DNA from: Psychrobium sp. MM17-31
Lineage (GTDB): Bacteria > Pseudomonadota > Gammaproteobacteria > Enterobacterales > Psychrobiaceae
NCBI RefSeq assembly: GCF_022347785.1
Contig: NZ_JAKRGA010000002.1
Coordinates: 885,413-949,412 of the forward strand
Direction: 5' to 3'
DNA: 64,000 bases
Shown here: positions 36,723-48,357 of the stretch, piece after piece
How positions within the stretch are numbered: position 1 is the stretch's first letter
Layout: each line of letters begins with the position of its first letter
Program-made: the position numbers and the translations under genes
The notes under the pieces: model-generated
Databases searched by the model: none
Seen by the model: the letters and a program-made list of their open reading frames with translations, nothing else
Told to the model about the DNA's origin: nothing

Positions 36723-38963
36723 ATGCGCTTAATCACTTTATTATTATTTTCATCTTTTGCAGCGACATCATGGGCGGACTCATCTAATTTAACCAAGCAA
36801 TGTCGTATTAATACCCCTTACATTGCTGCAAAAGATCTTCCGAAACTGGAACTTGGCCCCGACCAAATCTCCGTTAGTGCCGATAAAAGTAACATTCAGT
36901 ATCCAGATATTCTCGACTATATCGGCAATGTCACCTTCACTCAAAATAAGAAGTTTATCCGCGCCGACCAAGCTCGCTATGACGAAGGTACCAATATTTT
37001 CGCTGCCACTGGCAACCTTCATTTTCAAGATGACCAATTAACCTTAAACAGTGAATCACTCACCACTACTCTCGATGGTGAATCAACAGAATTACTCAAT
37101 ACCAAATACTGGTTTAACAATTCGATGATTCACGGTAAATCGAGTAGTTTTCGCGTTGAAGATGGTCGTTTTCTGATTTTAGACGACGCGCTATTTACTA
37201 CCTGCCCCGACGAAACACCTGACTGGGCGCTGCGAGCTAAAGAAATAAAAATCGACTCTTCTGAAGCTTGGGCAACGATAAAACGCGCCACTTTAGAAGT
37301 TTTCGAAGTACCTGTATTCTACTTTCCTTACCTAACGTTACCGATTTCAGATAAGCGTAGCTCAGGCTTTTTATACCCATCTATTGGCAGTAATTCTCGC
37401 AATGGCATTGAGATTAGTACGCCATATTATTGGAACATTGCACCTAATTACGATATGACAATAACACCACGCATCATGACAGATCGCGGTGTGCAGCTAA
37501 ATACCGAATTCCGTTACCTCAACGCAGGGCAATCGGGCTTATTTAATATCGAATATCTACATCACGATCGTTCAACCGATGACAAACGCTATTTAGCTCA
37601 TTGGCAACACGGCGGTGCTATTGGTGAAAACTGGCGTATTGCCAGTACCTTCACTCATGTTAGCGACGATAACTACCTTAGCGATATTGGCAGTGATTAT
37701 GGCAATAAGACTGACAGCCAGTTATTAAAAAACATTGAGTTAGCCTACTTTACTGATACGTGGTGGCTGGATATGCGAGTACAGGATATTCAAGTTTTAG
37801 GACAGCAAACTAAGCCTTATCAACTAGTGCCTCAACTGTCTTTTAACAGCTACAACAATCCGTTTGGCAATAAATTCGAATACGATATGTATTCTGAATT
37901 TAGTCACTTTAGAAAGCGCGGCGACGATAGCAACAACGCTTCGCGCCTGCACGTTGAACCGACACTGCGCTTACCAATTAATCTATCGGCAATTAATTTC
38001 ATCACCGAAGCAAAATTAATGCAGACGTGGTATCACCAAGATAATGGCGTTACTTCTGAATCCATTAGTCGATCTTTGCCGCAGTTTAGATTCTACGGCG
38101 ATGTTAATTTCGAGCGTCAGTTAAAACTGCAACCTAACCACACGCAAACACTTACACCGAAAATTCAATATTTGTTTGTTCCTTATGAAGAACAGCAAGA
38201 CATTGGCCTGTACGACACCGCATTATTGCGCGATGACTACTTAGGTCTATTTAGAACACGACGTTTTAGTGGTCTCGATCGCATTATCGATACCGAACAA
38301 TTAACCCTTGGTATGACGACAGAGTTGCGCGATGAAAACCACAATCCTTATTTTGTCGGTAGCATTGGGCAAACCTTCTATTTAAGAAAATCAGAAATGG
38401 CGACGCTGGAAGGCAATGTCAATGATTTTCCAGACCGCTCGGCGCTAGCTGGCGAGTTTAGCTACTCACTTAACAAGCAATGGCAATTTGATGTGGCATT
38501 GCAGCTCAATGAACAGCAAAGCTCAGTTACTCAAAGTAAATCGAGCGTTAACTACCACTTTAGTGACTCTAAATTACTGCAACTAAGTCACAGATACGTT
38601 AAGCAAATTAACGATACCAAAATCAATCAACTCGGATTACAAACGGTTTGGCCAATTAACAGTGAATGGACCTTTGTGGGAAATTATCACCGCGATATCA
38701 ACCTCAATCGAACTATTGAGGCATTCGCAGGTCTGCAATATGAATCTTGTTGTTGGGCAATCCGTGTTCAAGCGTATCGCCAGCTACAAGCGCAATACGA
38801 AGACAACGTAAACACACTAAACGTCGCGACAGAAGAATTTGACAACGGCATCTCATTTAACTTTGAGATTAAAGGCTTAGGTTCAAACAGCTCTTCCAAT
38901 GCTTATGACATGCTTAGCGACGGTTTATTTACTTATCGCAAACCCTATTACTTAAAGCAATAA
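36723..38963 (+). CDS. lptD: LPS-assembly outer membrane protein LptD
   Basis: A 746-residue beta-barrel protein that inserts lipopolysaccharide into the outer leaflet together with LptE. The signal peptide ends at SWA (about residue 18). An N-terminal OstA/jellyroll domain (NVTFTQNKKFIRADQARYDE) precedes a C-terminal barrel. The disulphide cysteines characteristic of LptD are present: Cys27, one in ALFTTCPDETPDW, and the adjacent pair in YESCCWAIR. The ATG at 36723 gives a proper signal peptide; an in-frame start 72 nt upstream does not. It heads the lptD-surA-pdxA-rsmA-apaG-apaH cluster. Confidence 0.95.
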   Translation: MRLITLLLFSSFAATSWADSSNLTKQCRINTPYIAAKDLPKLELGPDQISVSADKSNIQYPDILDYIGNVTFTQNKKFIRADQARYDEGTNIFAATGNLHFQDDQLTLNSESLTTTLDGESTELLNTKYWFNNSMIHGKSSSFRVEDGRFLILDDALFTTCPDETPDWALRAKEIKIDSSEAWATIKRATLEVFEVPVFYFPYLTLPISDKRSSGFLYPSIGSNSRNGIEISTPYYWNIAPNYDMTITPRIMTDRGVQLNTEFRYLNAGQSGLFNIEYLHHDRSTDDKRYLAHWQHGGAIGENWRIASTFTHVSDDNYLSDIGSDYGNKTDSQLLKNIELAYFTDTWWLDMRVQDIQVLGQQTKPYQLVPQLSFNSYNNPFGNKFEYDMYSEFSHFRKRGDDSNNASRLHVEPTLRLPINLSAINFITEAKLMQTWYHQDNGVTSESISRSLPQFRFYGDVNFERQLKLQPNHTQTLTPKIQYLFVPYEEQQDIGLYDTALLRDDYLGLFRTRRFSGLDRIIDTEQLTLGMTTELRDENHNPYFVGSIGQTFYLRKSEMATLEGNVNDFPDRSALAGEFSYSLNKQWQFDVALQLNEQQSSVTQSKSSVNYHFSDSKLLQLSHRYVKQINDTKINQLGLQTVWPINSEWTFVGNYHRDINLNRTIEAFAGLQYESCCWAIRVQAYRQLQAQYEDNVNTLNVATEEFDNGISFNFEIKGLGSNSSSNAYDMLSDGLFTYRKPYYLKQ

Positions 38964-39042
38964 ACACGGGGTTGCGAATATTAACCAGTTCTTATGCGAA
39001 CTATGATAGATTAGCGACAGTTGTCGCCAAGATAGGAAAAAG

Positions 39043-40326
39043 ATGAAGTTATTAAAGATTGTATTGGCTATTTCTTTACTGGGTAGCACTCAAGTTAGCC
39101 AAGCTGAAGTCAAAGCGTTAGACCGCGTTTCTATTGTGGTTAACGATGGTGTAATTTTAAAAAGCGAAATCGATGCACTAGTTAATCGCGTTAAACAACG
39201 CTCTATCGCGAGTAATCAAGAATTACCTAATGATCGCGTGTTAAAAACTCAAGCTACCGAGCGTCTTATCGACAATTTGCTTAAAAAACAAATGGCAGAG
39301 CGAATGAGTATGCGTATTGGCGACACGCAACTTGATCAAACTATTAGCAATATCGCTGCCGAGCAAAAACTATCACTCGACGAATTTAAAGCGCAACTGG
39401 CCAAAGAAGGCCTAGACTTTGCTACTTACCGCGAATCAGTGCGTGATGATATTTTACTGGGTCAAGTAGAGCGTATTGCCGTTCGTCGTCGCATTAACAT
39501 TTCAGAGCAGGAAGTGGTTAATCTGGCAGAGCAAATCAAGCACCACGGTCAATCAAATACTAAATATCGCCTCGGTCATATCTTAATTTCTCACAATGGT
39601 GATGAATCAACTGATGGCTTAAAAGCAGCCCGTGAAAGAGCAGACCGTGTTATTGAATTGCTCAATGATAACGGTGACTTTAAACGCATTGCTATCACTT
39701 CATCTTCAGGCCCTAAAGCGCTTGAAGGCGGTGATTGGGGCTTTATGAATATCAATGAAATGCCAACGCTATTTACCGATGCCGTAAAAGGTAAAGGCAA
39801 AGGCGATGTAATAGGCCCATTCAAGAGTGGCAACGGTTACCACATCCTGAAAATTTTAGACCTTCAAGGTCAACAGCAAATGGATGTCAATGAAGTCAAC
39901 GCCAAGCATATCCTGATCAAACCTTCGATTATTCTTAGCGATCAACGCGCTAAAGAAATGCTGGAAGGCTTTATTGAAGATATTAAAGCGGGGAAAGCAA
40001 CGATTGAAGAACTCGCCAAGGAGCACTCAGATGATCCTGGTTCTGCAATTAAAGGTGGCGAACTTGGTTGGGCAGACCCAAGTGTTTACGTACCAGCATT
40101 TAAAAATACACTAGCCCAGTTAGAACAAGATGAAATCAGCGCACCATTTAAATCATCACACGGCTGGCATATTGTTAAATTACTCGGCAAGCGCAAGGTA
40201 GACGCCACAGAACAATTTATTAAGAACCGCGCACACCAATTGCTATTCAACCGTAAGTTCTCGGAAGAAAGTGATGCTTGGGCACGCGAAATGCGCTCAT
40301 CTGCATATATTGAAATTCTAGATTAG
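39043..40326 (+). CDS. surA: periplasmic chaperone/peptidyl-prolyl isomerase SurA
   Basis: A 427-residue outer-membrane-protein chaperone. The signal peptide ends near QVSQA, followed by the N-terminal chaperone domain (LDRVSIVVNDGVILKSEID). Two parvulin domains follow, first YRLGHILISHNGDES and then VNAKHILIKPSIILS with GGELGWADP. It helps mature LptD and other porins, consistent with its place 79 bp after lptD. Confidence 0.96.
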   Translation: MKLLKIVLAISLLGSTQVSQAEVKALDRVSIVVNDGVILKSEIDALVNRVKQRSIASNQELPNDRVLKTQATERLIDNLLKKQMAERMSMRIGDTQLDQTISNIAAEQKLSLDEFKAQLAKEGLDFATYRESVRDDILLGQVERIAVRRRINISEQEVVNLAEQIKHHGQSNTKYRLGHILISHNGDESTDGLKAARERADRVIELLNDNGDFKRIAITSSSGPKALEGGDWGFMNINEMPTLFTDAVKGKGKGDVIGPFKSGNGYHILKILDLQGQQQMDVNEVNAKHILIKPSIILSDQRAKEMLEGFIEDIKAGKATIEELAKEHSDDPGSAIKGGELGWADPSVYVPAFKNTLAQLEQDEISAPFKSSHGWHIVKLLGKRKVDATEQFIKNRAHQLLFNRKFSEESDAWAREMRSSAYIEILD

Positions 40327-40335
40327 GAAAACAGA

Positions 40336-41328
40336 GTGACTTTACGTATCGCTTTAACCCCGGGCGAACCAGCTGGGATAGGACCAGACTTAGCGGTTAG
40401 CATTGCCCAGCGCGATTGGCCAGTTGAAATTGTCGTTATTGGCGACCAAGAACTGTTGCTAGAGCGTGCCAAAATGTTAGACCTACCGCTGACACTGCGT
40501 CCATACGACGCGGCATCGCCAGCACAGCCACAGCAAGCCGGTACCCTTACCATCAAGCATATCGCACTGCCGGAAAAAGCAGAGTGTGGTGTGCTCAATG
40601 AGAAAAACGGCGGATACGTATTAGACACTTTGCAATTTGCTTGCGATCACAATATCGATAGCGAATTCTCAGCTGTGGTTACAGGGCCGGTCCACAAAGG
40701 TATCATTAACAAATCTGGCATCGCATTTAGTGGTCATACTGAGTTTTTTGCGCAGCAATCCAACACAGCTGATGTTGTTATGTTATTGGCCACAGAAGGT
40801 TTACGCGTTGCCCTAGTAACAACGCATATTCCGCTAGCTTATGTGGCTAAAGCTATAACTTATGAGCGCATTATTAATATCAGCCGCATTCTTCATACTG
40901 ATTTGGTGAAAAAATTTGGCATTAAGTCGCCGCGAATTTATATGTGTGGACTCAACCCTCACGCTGGTGAAGGTGGCCATTTAGGCCGTGAAGAAATAGA
41001 AATCATTGAACCAGCCATCGAAGCGCTGCGTGAAGAAGGAATGGATATTGTTGGCCCCTTAGCCGCCGATACCTTATTCCAAGAAAAATATTTAGACAAT
41101 GCCGATGCGGTATTAGCCATGTATCACGATCAAGGCTTACCAGTATTAAAATACAAGGGCTTTGGTAACTCGGTAAATATTACCTTAGGTCTGCCATTTA
41201 TCCGCACATCGGTAGATCACGGCACGGCGCTAGATTTAGCAGGAACCGGTAATGCAGACTCAGGCAGCATGATTGTCGCAATTAATGAAGCCATTACCAT
41301 GGCACAAAAGAGTAATAATGAGCAATAA
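40336..41328 (+). CDS. pdxA: 4-hydroxythreonine-4-phosphate dehydrogenase
   Basis: A 330-residue enzyme of pyridoxal phosphate synthesis. The N-terminus [18 protein letters not shown] and the metal-binding histidines in [20 protein letters not shown] and [16 protein letters not shown] are diagnostic. The start is GTG at 40336, 9 nt after surA, so the genes are co-transcribed. Its 3' end overlaps rsmA. Confidence 0.96.
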   Translation: MTLRIALTPGEPAGIGPDLAVSIAQRDWPVEIVVIGDQELLLERAKMLDLPLTLRPYDAASPAQPQQAGTLTIKHIALPEKAECGVLNEKNGGYVLDTLQFACDHNIDSEFSAVVTGPVHKGIINKSGIAFSGHTEFFAQQSNTADVVMLLATEGLRVALVTTHIPLAYVAKAITYERIINISRILHTDLVKKFGIKSPRIYMCGLNPHAGEGGHLGREEIEIIEPAIEALREEGMDIVGPLAADTLFQEKYLDNADAVLAMYHDQGLPVLKYKGFGNSVNITLGLPFIRTSVDHGTALDLAGTGNADSGSMIVAINEAITMAQKSNNEQ

Positions 41329-42127
41329 AGTACATTTAGGCCACACGGCTAGAAAACGATTCGGACAAAACTTTTTAAACGATCAGCGTGTTATCGACGC
41401 TATCGTTGCTGCGATCAATCCAAGAAATGAAGACCACCTCGTTGAGATTGGTCCGGGTCTTGGTGCTCTAACTGAGCCTGTTGCAGCAAAAATCGATGCG
41501 ATGTCTGTAGTAGAGTTAGATCGCGATCTCGTAGAGCGCCTTGAATCGCACCCGACATTAAAAGACAAATTAACCATTCATCAAGGCGATGCACTGCAAT
41601 TTGATTTCTCCGCATTAGCCAAAGAAGGCGAACGCCTAAAAGTATTTGGTAATCTGCCTTATAACATTTCAACACCGCTGATGTTCCACTTGTTTGAGCA
41701 AGCAGATATCATCGAAAATATGCACTTTATGCTGCAGAAAGAAGTAGTTTTACGCCTTTGTGCTAGCCCGAACACTAAAGCCTATGGTCGCTTAAGTGTA
41801 ATGGCGCAGTACTACTGTAAAATGATTCCAGTTATTGAAGTAGGTCCACAGTGTTTTGTGCCGCCACCAAAGGTAGATTCGGCAGTAATCCGCCTTGAGC
41901 CGTACCGTGAATTACCGCATCCAGCGCTAGATATTAAACAGCTACAACACGTGGTAACTCAAGCCTTTAGTATGCGCCGTAAAACTGTTCGCAATAGTTT
42001 AAAGGGCATTTTGACCGCAGAAGAGATGGAGCAAATTGGCGTTGATGTTACCTACCGCGCTGAACAAGTATCGTTGAAGCAATTTGTAGACATTGCTAAC
42101 TACATTACAAAACGCTCGCAAAAATAA
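41318..42127 (+). CDS. rsmA: 16S rRNA dimethyladenosine transferase RsmA (KsgA)
   Basis: A 269-residue methyltransferase that dimethylates A1518 and A1519 of 16S rRNA. It opens [19 protein letters not shown]; the SAM site is [11 protein letters not shown], and the catalytic NLPY motif lies in [13 protein letters not shown]. The ATG at 41318 overlaps the pdxA end by 11 nt, implying translational coupling. An in-frame ATG at 41273 would extend far into pdxA. Confidence 0.96.
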   Translation: MSNKVHLGHTARKRFGQNFLNDQRVIDAIVAAINPRNEDHLVEIGPGLGALTEPVAAKIDAMSVVELDRDLVERLESHPTLKDKLTIHQGDALQFDFSALAKEGERLKVFGNLPYNISTPLMFHLFEQADIIENMHFMLQKEVVLRLCASPNTKAYGRLSVMAQYYCKMIPVIEVGPQCFVPPPKVDSAVIRLEPYRELPHPALDIKQLQHVVTQAFSMRRKTVRNSLKGILTAEEMEQIGVDVTYRAEQVSLKQFVDIANYITKRSQK

Positions 42128-42141
42128 TCAAGGAATAGAGA

Positions 42142-42537
42142 ATGAGTCAAATCGACGCTATCAGTGAATTAATTACCGTTGATGTAAAACCTTATTACAT
42201 CGAAGAGCGAGAAGTTGATGATGCGCCACTTTTTGTCTTTGGCTATGAGGTAACGATCCGCAACAATTCTGATATGCCGGTGAAATTACTCAACCGCCAT
42301 TGGTACATTACCGATGGCGATGGCAAACAGAGTGAAGTTAAGGGCGAAGGCGTTATTGGATTGCAACCTGTTATTGAGCCAATGAGTGAATTTCAATACT
42401 CGAGCGGTTCAAACTTCAGAACACCTGTTGGCACTATGCACGGTCAATACGAAATGCAATGTCAGCAATTGGGCAATCAATTATTTCACGTCGATATTTC
42501 GCCTTTCTTGTTAGCTAACGACACAGTTATTCACTAG
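42142..42537 (+). CDS. apaG: ApaG protein
   Basis: A 131-residue FN3-like single-domain protein (ApaG/DUF525). Typical segments are FGYEVTIRNNSDMPVKLLNRHW, the glycine-rich GEGVIGLQPVIEPMSEFQY and GTMHGQYEM. Its biochemical role is unclear. It lies 14 nt after rsmA and 2 nt before apaH, the conserved gammaproteobacterial order. Confidence 0.95.
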   Translation: MSQIDAISELITVDVKPYYIEEREVDDAPLFVFGYEVTIRNNSDMPVKLLNRHWYITDGDGKQSEVKGEGVIGLQPVIEPMSEFQYSSGSNFRTPVGTMHGQYEMQCQQLGNQLFHVDISPFLLANDTVIH

Positions 42538-42539
42538 AT

Positions 42540-43355
42540 ATGGCAACCTATTTTGTTGGTGATCTTCAAGCCTGTTTTGACGAGTTTGAACTGCTATTAG
42601 CTCAAGTAAATTTTGATCACCAACAAGATAAACTCTACTTGGTGGGCGATCTTATTGGTCGTGGTCCAAAGCCCAAACAAACCCTCGACTTTCTGATTGC
42701 CCATCCTGAATCTATGTTGCCTGTTTTAGGTAATCACGATTTACATTTCCTTAGTGTTGCTAATGGCATTAAAGCAAACAAAACCAATGATAACTTCACA
42801 CCTCTGTTGGCGAGCCCTAATCTAGCATCCTATGTTGATTACTTGCGACAACTGCCGCTACTTCGCTACCTTGAGCCACAAAAAATTCTAGTTAGCCACG
42901 CTGGCTTAACGCCACAATGGGAGCTAGCGACGGCTATTGAACAAGCAGCTCTAGTGAATCAGCAACTTACGGCAGAGTCTTATACTGATTTACTCAGTAC
43001 TATGTATCGCAACATTAACGATTGGCACCAGTGCGAAAACAATCATGAACGATTAATATTCACGATTAACGCACTTACACGTATGCGCTTTTGCAATACT
43101 CAAGGCCACCTCGAATTTGCGACTAAAAACTCTCCTGCCAAAAATACAAACAGCGCTCTATTTCCATGGTTTAAGCTAGCACCAAGTACTCCGCAATATC
43201 GCAGTGTGTTCGGCCACTGGGCTGCTCTAATGGGTGAGACAAACAATCCAAATTACTTAGCATTAGATACAGGCTGTTTATGGGGCAACTGGTTAACGTG
43301 CTGGCACCTCGAAGATAATCAATTTTTCACACAAAATTCGTTACAGATTTGTTAA
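42540..43355 (+). CDS. apaH: diadenosine tetraphosphatase ApaH
   Basis: A 271-residue PPP-family phosphatase that splits Ap4A to two ADP. Metal motifs GDLQACFDE (GDxxG/A variant; the usual GDVHG is altered to GDLQA), GDLIGRGP, GNHDLH and SHAGL are present. The altered first motif loses the usual histidine ligand position (HG to QA), worth noting although ApaH proteins vary there. It is the last gene of the lptD cluster; a sigma-28-like promoter overlaps its 3' end. Confidence 0.93.
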   Translation: MATYFVGDLQACFDEFELLLAQVNFDHQQDKLYLVGDLIGRGPKPKQTLDFLIAHPESMLPVLGNHDLHFLSVANGIKANKTNDNFTPLLASPNLASYVDYLRQLPLLRYLEPQKILVSHAGLTPQWELATAIEQAALVNQQLTAESYTDLLSTMYRNINDWHQCENNHERLIFTINALTRMRFCNTQGHLEFATKNSPAKNTNSALFPWFKLAPSTPQYRSVFGHWAALMGETNNPNYLALDTGCLWGNWLTCWHLEDNQFFTQNSLQIC

Positions 43356-43368
43356 TAGGCGCCGATAA
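43342..43368 (+). promoter_or_regulatory. candidate FliA (sigma-28) promoter for the chemoreceptor
   Basis: TACAGATT (6 of 8 to TAAAGTTT), an 11-bp spacer, then GCCGATAA (perfect -10) match the enterobacterial sigma-28 consensus. It is 166 bp upstream of the chemoreceptor start. Chemoreceptor genes are classic FliA targets. Confidence 0.6.
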
Positions 43369-43533
43369 GCTATTAACAACAAAATGTATAGCTGATATGA
43401 TTAAATTAGACTAACGGCCTAATAAACGTGTGTTTTTTAATCAAAATTTAGTTTATTAGCAAAACTCCGCTTACTCTGATAGGGAAATTGAAGTAGCCCG
43501 CTTTTCGCGACAAATTTTACTGGAGAACAATTA

Positions 43534-45552
43534 ATGACTCTTACCGTAGCTAATCGAATTAGATTAGGCTTTGGCAGCATTCTCTTAATGCTTTTTATTA
43601 TCGCAGCCAATTCCTATTACAACTTCTCCAATGTCGAAAAAGAAACACTTCACTCTAAAAACGTTTCTTTGCCAGCACTTGAAATAAGTACAACCCTTGA
43701 AGCGCAATTAATGAAAATGCAGCGCCTCGCTTTGCAGGAATACTACGCTACAGAAATTGCTCAGTTAGACGGCTATCGCAATGCTATTTCAACTGCGCAT
43801 AAAAAAGTTAGCTCATTATTGGTTAAATTACAGGAGCTGGCGGCTGGCGATGACAATTTATCAAGCAAATTACCAGGGTTGATTGCAACAGTAGACAAAA
43901 TCGAAGAAACAACGTCGTCTTTATATAGCAGTAAACAATCTGTGCTCGCCAATAAAGCAAAACTTGCAAGTACACTAGAACAACTTAGCGAAATTGGCGA
44001 CAACTTATCCAGTACACTGCTTGATATTAGTGATACTGAAAGTGAATCAGACCAACTCGATAGCATCGTCGGTTTAGCCAACGACTTAGACAACTTAATA
44101 TTAACCTTACTTAAAACCAGTGAAGATTTATCGAAACAAGCAGATGTAGCGAAAACTCAAGCAATTGCTAAAGAGGTTTCTTTCATTAGCGCTGATATCG
44201 ATTCAAAACTAAAATTCTTAGTTTCTCGCTCTCAAGGTATTGTCGATACCGAATATCTAGATGCATTAAATAGCGACTATCAGTCGCTCACGCCGTTAGT
44301 TTCCGGTTCGCAATCTATAGAAGCGATTCGCATCAATCTACTTCAAAATATCGAACAAACGTCGTTGTTAAGTCAAGGTACCGATAAACAAACGGATAAA
44401 GGTGTAGAGCAGGTTGAACGTCTACTACAAGCAGCCTCACACAGTGCCGAAAAGTCAGAAGAACTAATTCTAAAAAGTGTTAATTCCGGTATTACTCAAG
44501 TTGTCATTGTATTGCTTGTTGCTGTAGTGATTTCAATTTTTGTTTCACTACGTACGTTAAATAGTATTTCACAACCACTCAACAAGATTAATAAGGCGTT
44601 AAAGGCCTTAGCAGCAGGTGACCTAACTCAAACCGTCAATCACTCCGCAAATGACGAATTTGGTGCATTAACTAGTAATATTAATCACCTGTCAGTGTCA
44701 TTGAAAGAGATCATTACCAGCATTGCTTTGGGCTCTCGTCAACTCGCTACAGCGTCAGAACAAACATCATCGATAACTCAAGAGACAACGCAAGCTATTG
44801 GTGAACAGCAAATTCAAGTTGATCAAGCTGCTGCTGCAATCAACGAGATGAGCTTAAGTGCAGGTCAAGTTGCCGATCACGCTGATTCGACATTAAGCGA
44901 AGTAAAACAGACCAACGAACAAGCCATCGAAATTGCCAAAATCTCTGAGAACAATAAAACAACGATTACCTCACTATCATCAGACATTAGTAATGCGGCA
45001 GGTGTTATCAACAAGCTGCACGACGATAGCTCGAACATCGGTTCTATTATCGACGTAATTCGTGGTATTGCTGAACAAACCAACTTGTTAGCTCTTAATG
45101 CAGCAATTGAAGCGGCTCGTGCAGGAGAACAAGGACGCGGCTTCGCTGTAGTAGCCGATGAAGTACGTAATCTAGCTAATAGAACCCAGCAATCAACCAC
45201 GGAAATCAACGATATGGTTGAACTGATTCAGACCGGTGCTCAAGACGCAGTTAAAGTTATGGAAGTTAGCCAAGAGCACGCACTAGCTTGTGTGTCTGAC
45301 TCAGAAAAGACATCACATGCACTGCATGAAATGAGTGATGCGCTAGTCCGTGTCGAAGAAAAGAGTGGACAAATATCTCAAGCAGCACAAGAGCAAAATG
45401 TTGTTTCAAACGAAATCTCACAACTATTAGAGAGCATTGTTGAAATTGCCAATAACACCTCAAGTGGCGCCGCTCAAACTGAGCAAGCGACTGCAGAAGT
45501 GGCAAACCTTGCTGTTGAATTGCAAACAGCGGCGGGTAATTTCAAAGTGTAG
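43534..45552 (+). CDS. methyl-accepting chemotaxis protein
   Basis: A 672-residue transducer. The first membrane helix lies at about 10-28, then a long helical periplasmic sensor (four-helix-bundle-like, about 30-318, possibly tandem), a second helix (about 320-342) and HAMP (345-397). The cytoplasmic signalling domain has the conserved hairpin tip [20 protein letters not shown] beginning near 511 and [12 protein letters not shown]. There is no CheB/CheR-tethering pentapeptide at the C-terminus. The ligand is unknown. It is monocistronic, with a sigma-28-like promoter upstream and a terminator at 45571-45603. Confidence 0.93.
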   Translation: MTLTVANRIRLGFGSILLMLFIIAANSYYNFSNVEKETLHSKNVSLPALEISTTLEAQLMKMQRLALQEYYATEIAQLDGYRNAISTAHKKVSSLLVKLQELAAGDDNLSSKLPGLIATVDKIEETTSSLYSSKQSVLANKAKLASTLEQLSEIGDNLSSTLLDISDTESESDQLDSIVGLANDLDNLILTLLKTSEDLSKQADVAKTQAIAKEVSFISADIDSKLKFLVSRSQGIVDTEYLDALNSDYQSLTPLVSGSQSIEAIRINLLQNIEQTSLLSQGTDKQTDKGVEQVERLLQAASHSAEKSEELILKSVNSGITQVVIVLLVAVVISIFVSLRTLNSISQPLNKINKALKALAAGDLTQTVNHSANDEFGALTSNINHLSVSLKEIITSIALGSRQLATASEQTSSITQETTQAIGEQQIQVDQAAAAINEMSLSAGQVADHADSTLSEVKQTNEQAIEIAKISENNKTTITSLSSDISNAAGVINKLHDDSSNIGSIIDVIRGIAEQTNLLALNAAIEAARAGEQGRGFAVVADEVRNLANRTQQSTTEINDMVELIQTGAQDAVKVMEVSQEHALACVSDSEKTSHALHEMSDALVRVEEKSGQISQAAQEQNVVSNEISQLLESIVEIANNTSSGAAQTEQATAEVANLAVELQTAAGNFKV

Positions 45553-45570
45553 AGCTTAGATTACTCCAAC

Positions 45571-45603
45571 AAAAAAAGGTCGATGAATTCATCGACCTTT
45601 TTT
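45571..45603. terminator. bidirectional Rho-independent terminator
   Basis: A near-perfect palindrome (AAAGGTCGATGAATTCATCG and so on) with A and T runs on both sides, between the chemoreceptor and the convergent DUF3718 gene. Confidence 0.9.
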
Positions 45604-45618
45604 GTTTTTTGCTCGTGA

Positions 45619-46005
45619 TTACAGCTTAGCGCGTGCTTTTACCGCTTGAGCAATTGACGATGCTTCTTTACCGTTAGCTTTTGCCCAATCATAGACAGTA
45701 ACACCGTCCGCCTCTGGCTTTTGCAATAATGACGCTGGTAAGCGTTTAACGATAAACTTACCGACATTTTCCGCATCCTTAGTCATTGCAAAACGTAATA
45801 GGCTGTGTCCGTTACATGTGATTTGCTTGTAGACTTTCTTAAGTTTGATCTTATTTGATCGCAATTGATCACGAAAACGCGATTTATGATCGGCAACCAC
45901 GTAGTTACACATTGCCGCAGCAACATTATCGTAGGCTTTAACTGGTGTACTAAACAAACCAGCTGATAGGATAGTGGCAGAGACTGCCATAGCGATTTTT
46001 TTCAT
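45619..46005 (-). CDS. DUF3718 exported protein
   Basis: A 128-residue small secreted protein. The signal peptide MKKIAMAVSATILSAGLFST ends near PVKA. The mature part has two cysteines (AAAMCNYVVAD and KQITCNGHSLLRFA), likely a disulphide, and the family end YDWAKANGKEASSIAQ. It is a short domain family common in Alteromonadales with unknown function. The ATG at 46005 has CAGGAA upstream; the in-frame start at 46032 would break the signal peptide. Confidence 0.8.
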   Translation of the reverse strand: MKKIAMAVSATILSAGLFSTPVKAYDNVAAAMCNYVVADHKSRFRDQLRSNKIKLKKVYKQITCNGHSLLRFAMTKDAENVGKFIVKRLPASLLQKPEADGVTVYDWAKANGKEASSIAQAVKARAKL

Positions 46006-46214
46006 AACAATTTCCTGACATTTACCACGCAAATCAGCGAGTTATTTTCTCAGCTAATCGCTTTGTCATTTTTGAACCGGGGACAACCAAGAACACTCCC
46101 TGCTCTTTGGACTAAAGTCGAATAGTTATCATTTGTTTACTTTGATAACAACTCATCAACATTGGCTATTATGATGCAAAATTGCTAGCCGTTAAGTCAA
46201 CCTTTTTATGACTT

Positions 46215-46694
46215 TTAGTATCTAACTAATGAAAAAGTACTAAACTTTAATCCTGATTTACTGTCATGCTGTAAGACTTCACTTTTTTCCCAATCGTATT
46301 GCGTGTAATCGGGAAAATAAGCATCGCCTTCAGCCTGCAAATCTATCTGGGTTAAATACAAGATATCCGCTTTAGGTAGCATGTGTTCATACAGCATTGC
46401 ACCACCGATGATCATCAACTCATCACACTGCTGAGCCGCCTCAATCGCCTGCTCGACGCTATTAACAACATCTACACCATCGATAACTAAATCAGGATTA
46501 CGACTCACTACTATATTCTGACGCCCAGGTAATGGACGACCAATCGATTCAAAAGTATTGCGGCCCATTACAATAGGTTTGCCCATTGTTACCTTTTTAA
46601 AGTACGCCAATTCCTCAGGCAGGTGCCAAGGCATTTTATTATCCTTACCGATTACTCTGTCTTGTGCCATGGCGGCAATCATTGCTATTTTCAC
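46215..46694 (-). CDS. folA: dihydrofolate reductase
   Basis: A 159-residue NADPH-dependent enzyme regenerating tetrahydrofolate; same length as E. coli FolA. Key segments are MIAAMAQDRVIGKDNKMPWHLPEEL, with the acidic active-site residue in the E position (LPEEL), then GRNTFESIGRPLPGR and IIGGAMLYE. The start is GTG at 46694 behind AGGAAA. The cgtA terminator ends only about 24 bp upstream, so little room is left for an independent promoter. Confidence 0.96.
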   Translation of the reverse strand: MKIAMIAAMAQDRVIGKDNKMPWHLPEELAYFKKVTMGKPIVMGRNTFESIGRPLPGRQNIVVSRNPDLVIDGVDVVNSVEQAIEAAQQCDELMIIGGAMLYEHMLPKADILYLTQIDLQAEGDAYFPDYTQYDWEKSEVLQHDSKSGLKFSTFSLVRY

Positions 46695-46717
46695 ATCAAT
46701 TTCCTAATTCTTTCAGT

Positions 46718-46746
46718 TATAAAAACGGCCGCTAATAGCGGCCGTT
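46718..46746 (-). terminator. Rho-independent terminator after cgtA
   Basis: AACGGCCGCT pairs with AGCGGCCGTT around a 2-nt loop and is followed on the minus strand by a T run. It lies 9 bp past the cgtA stop codon and just before folA. Confidence 0.85.
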
Positions 46747-46754
46747 ATATACGG

Positions 46755-47990
<1,236 letters not shown>

Positions 47991-48035
47991 CTATCGCAAT
48001 TGCTGAGATCGATATAGATTTCGGTAAAATTTACC

Positions 48036-48065
48036 AAAAAAAAACCCCGCATTAAGCGGGGTTTT
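48036..48065 (-). terminator. Rho-independent terminator after rpmA
   Basis: AAAACCCCGC pairs with GCGGGGTTTT around 5 nt; on the minus strand it is followed by nine T. It lies 20 bp after the rpmA stop and separates the ribosomal protein operon from cgtA. Confidence 0.93.
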
Positions 48066-48084
48066 CGAATACGTTTTAAACCTA

Positions 48085-48342
48085 TTACTCAGCGATGATG
48101 CTGATGTATTTACGGTTTAAAGAACCTTTTTGCTCGAATTGAACTTTACCTTCAACTTTTGCAAATAAAGTGTGGTCTTTACCCATGCCTACGTTAGTAC
48201 CAGCGTGGAATTTAGTACCACGTTGACGAACTAGGATGTTACCAGCAAGAACTGACTCGCCACCAAAACGTTTAACGCCAAGACGTTTACTTTCTGAATC
48301 GCGACCGTTACGGGTACTACCAGCAGCTTTCTTATGTGCCAT
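48085..48342 (-). CDS. rpmA: 50S ribosomal protein L27
   Basis: An 85-residue protein with the characteristic N-terminus [20 protein letters not shown] and the [20 protein letters not shown] segment. The N-terminal tail reaches the peptidyl transferase centre. It lies 15 nt after rplU, co-transcribed. Confidence 0.98.
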   Translation of the reverse strand: MAHKKAAGSTRNGRDSESKRLGVKRFGGESVLAGNILVRQRGTKFHAGTNVGMGKDHTLFAKVEGKVQFEQKGSLNRKYISIIAE

Positions 48343-48357
48343 TTCAGTCTACCTCTA

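Noticed and set aside
44877..45505. Reverse-strand open frames inside the chemoreceptor, and similar frames inside rapA, hemL, lptD and cgtA.
   Set aside because: They are antisense shadows of strongly conserved genes with no independent start signals.
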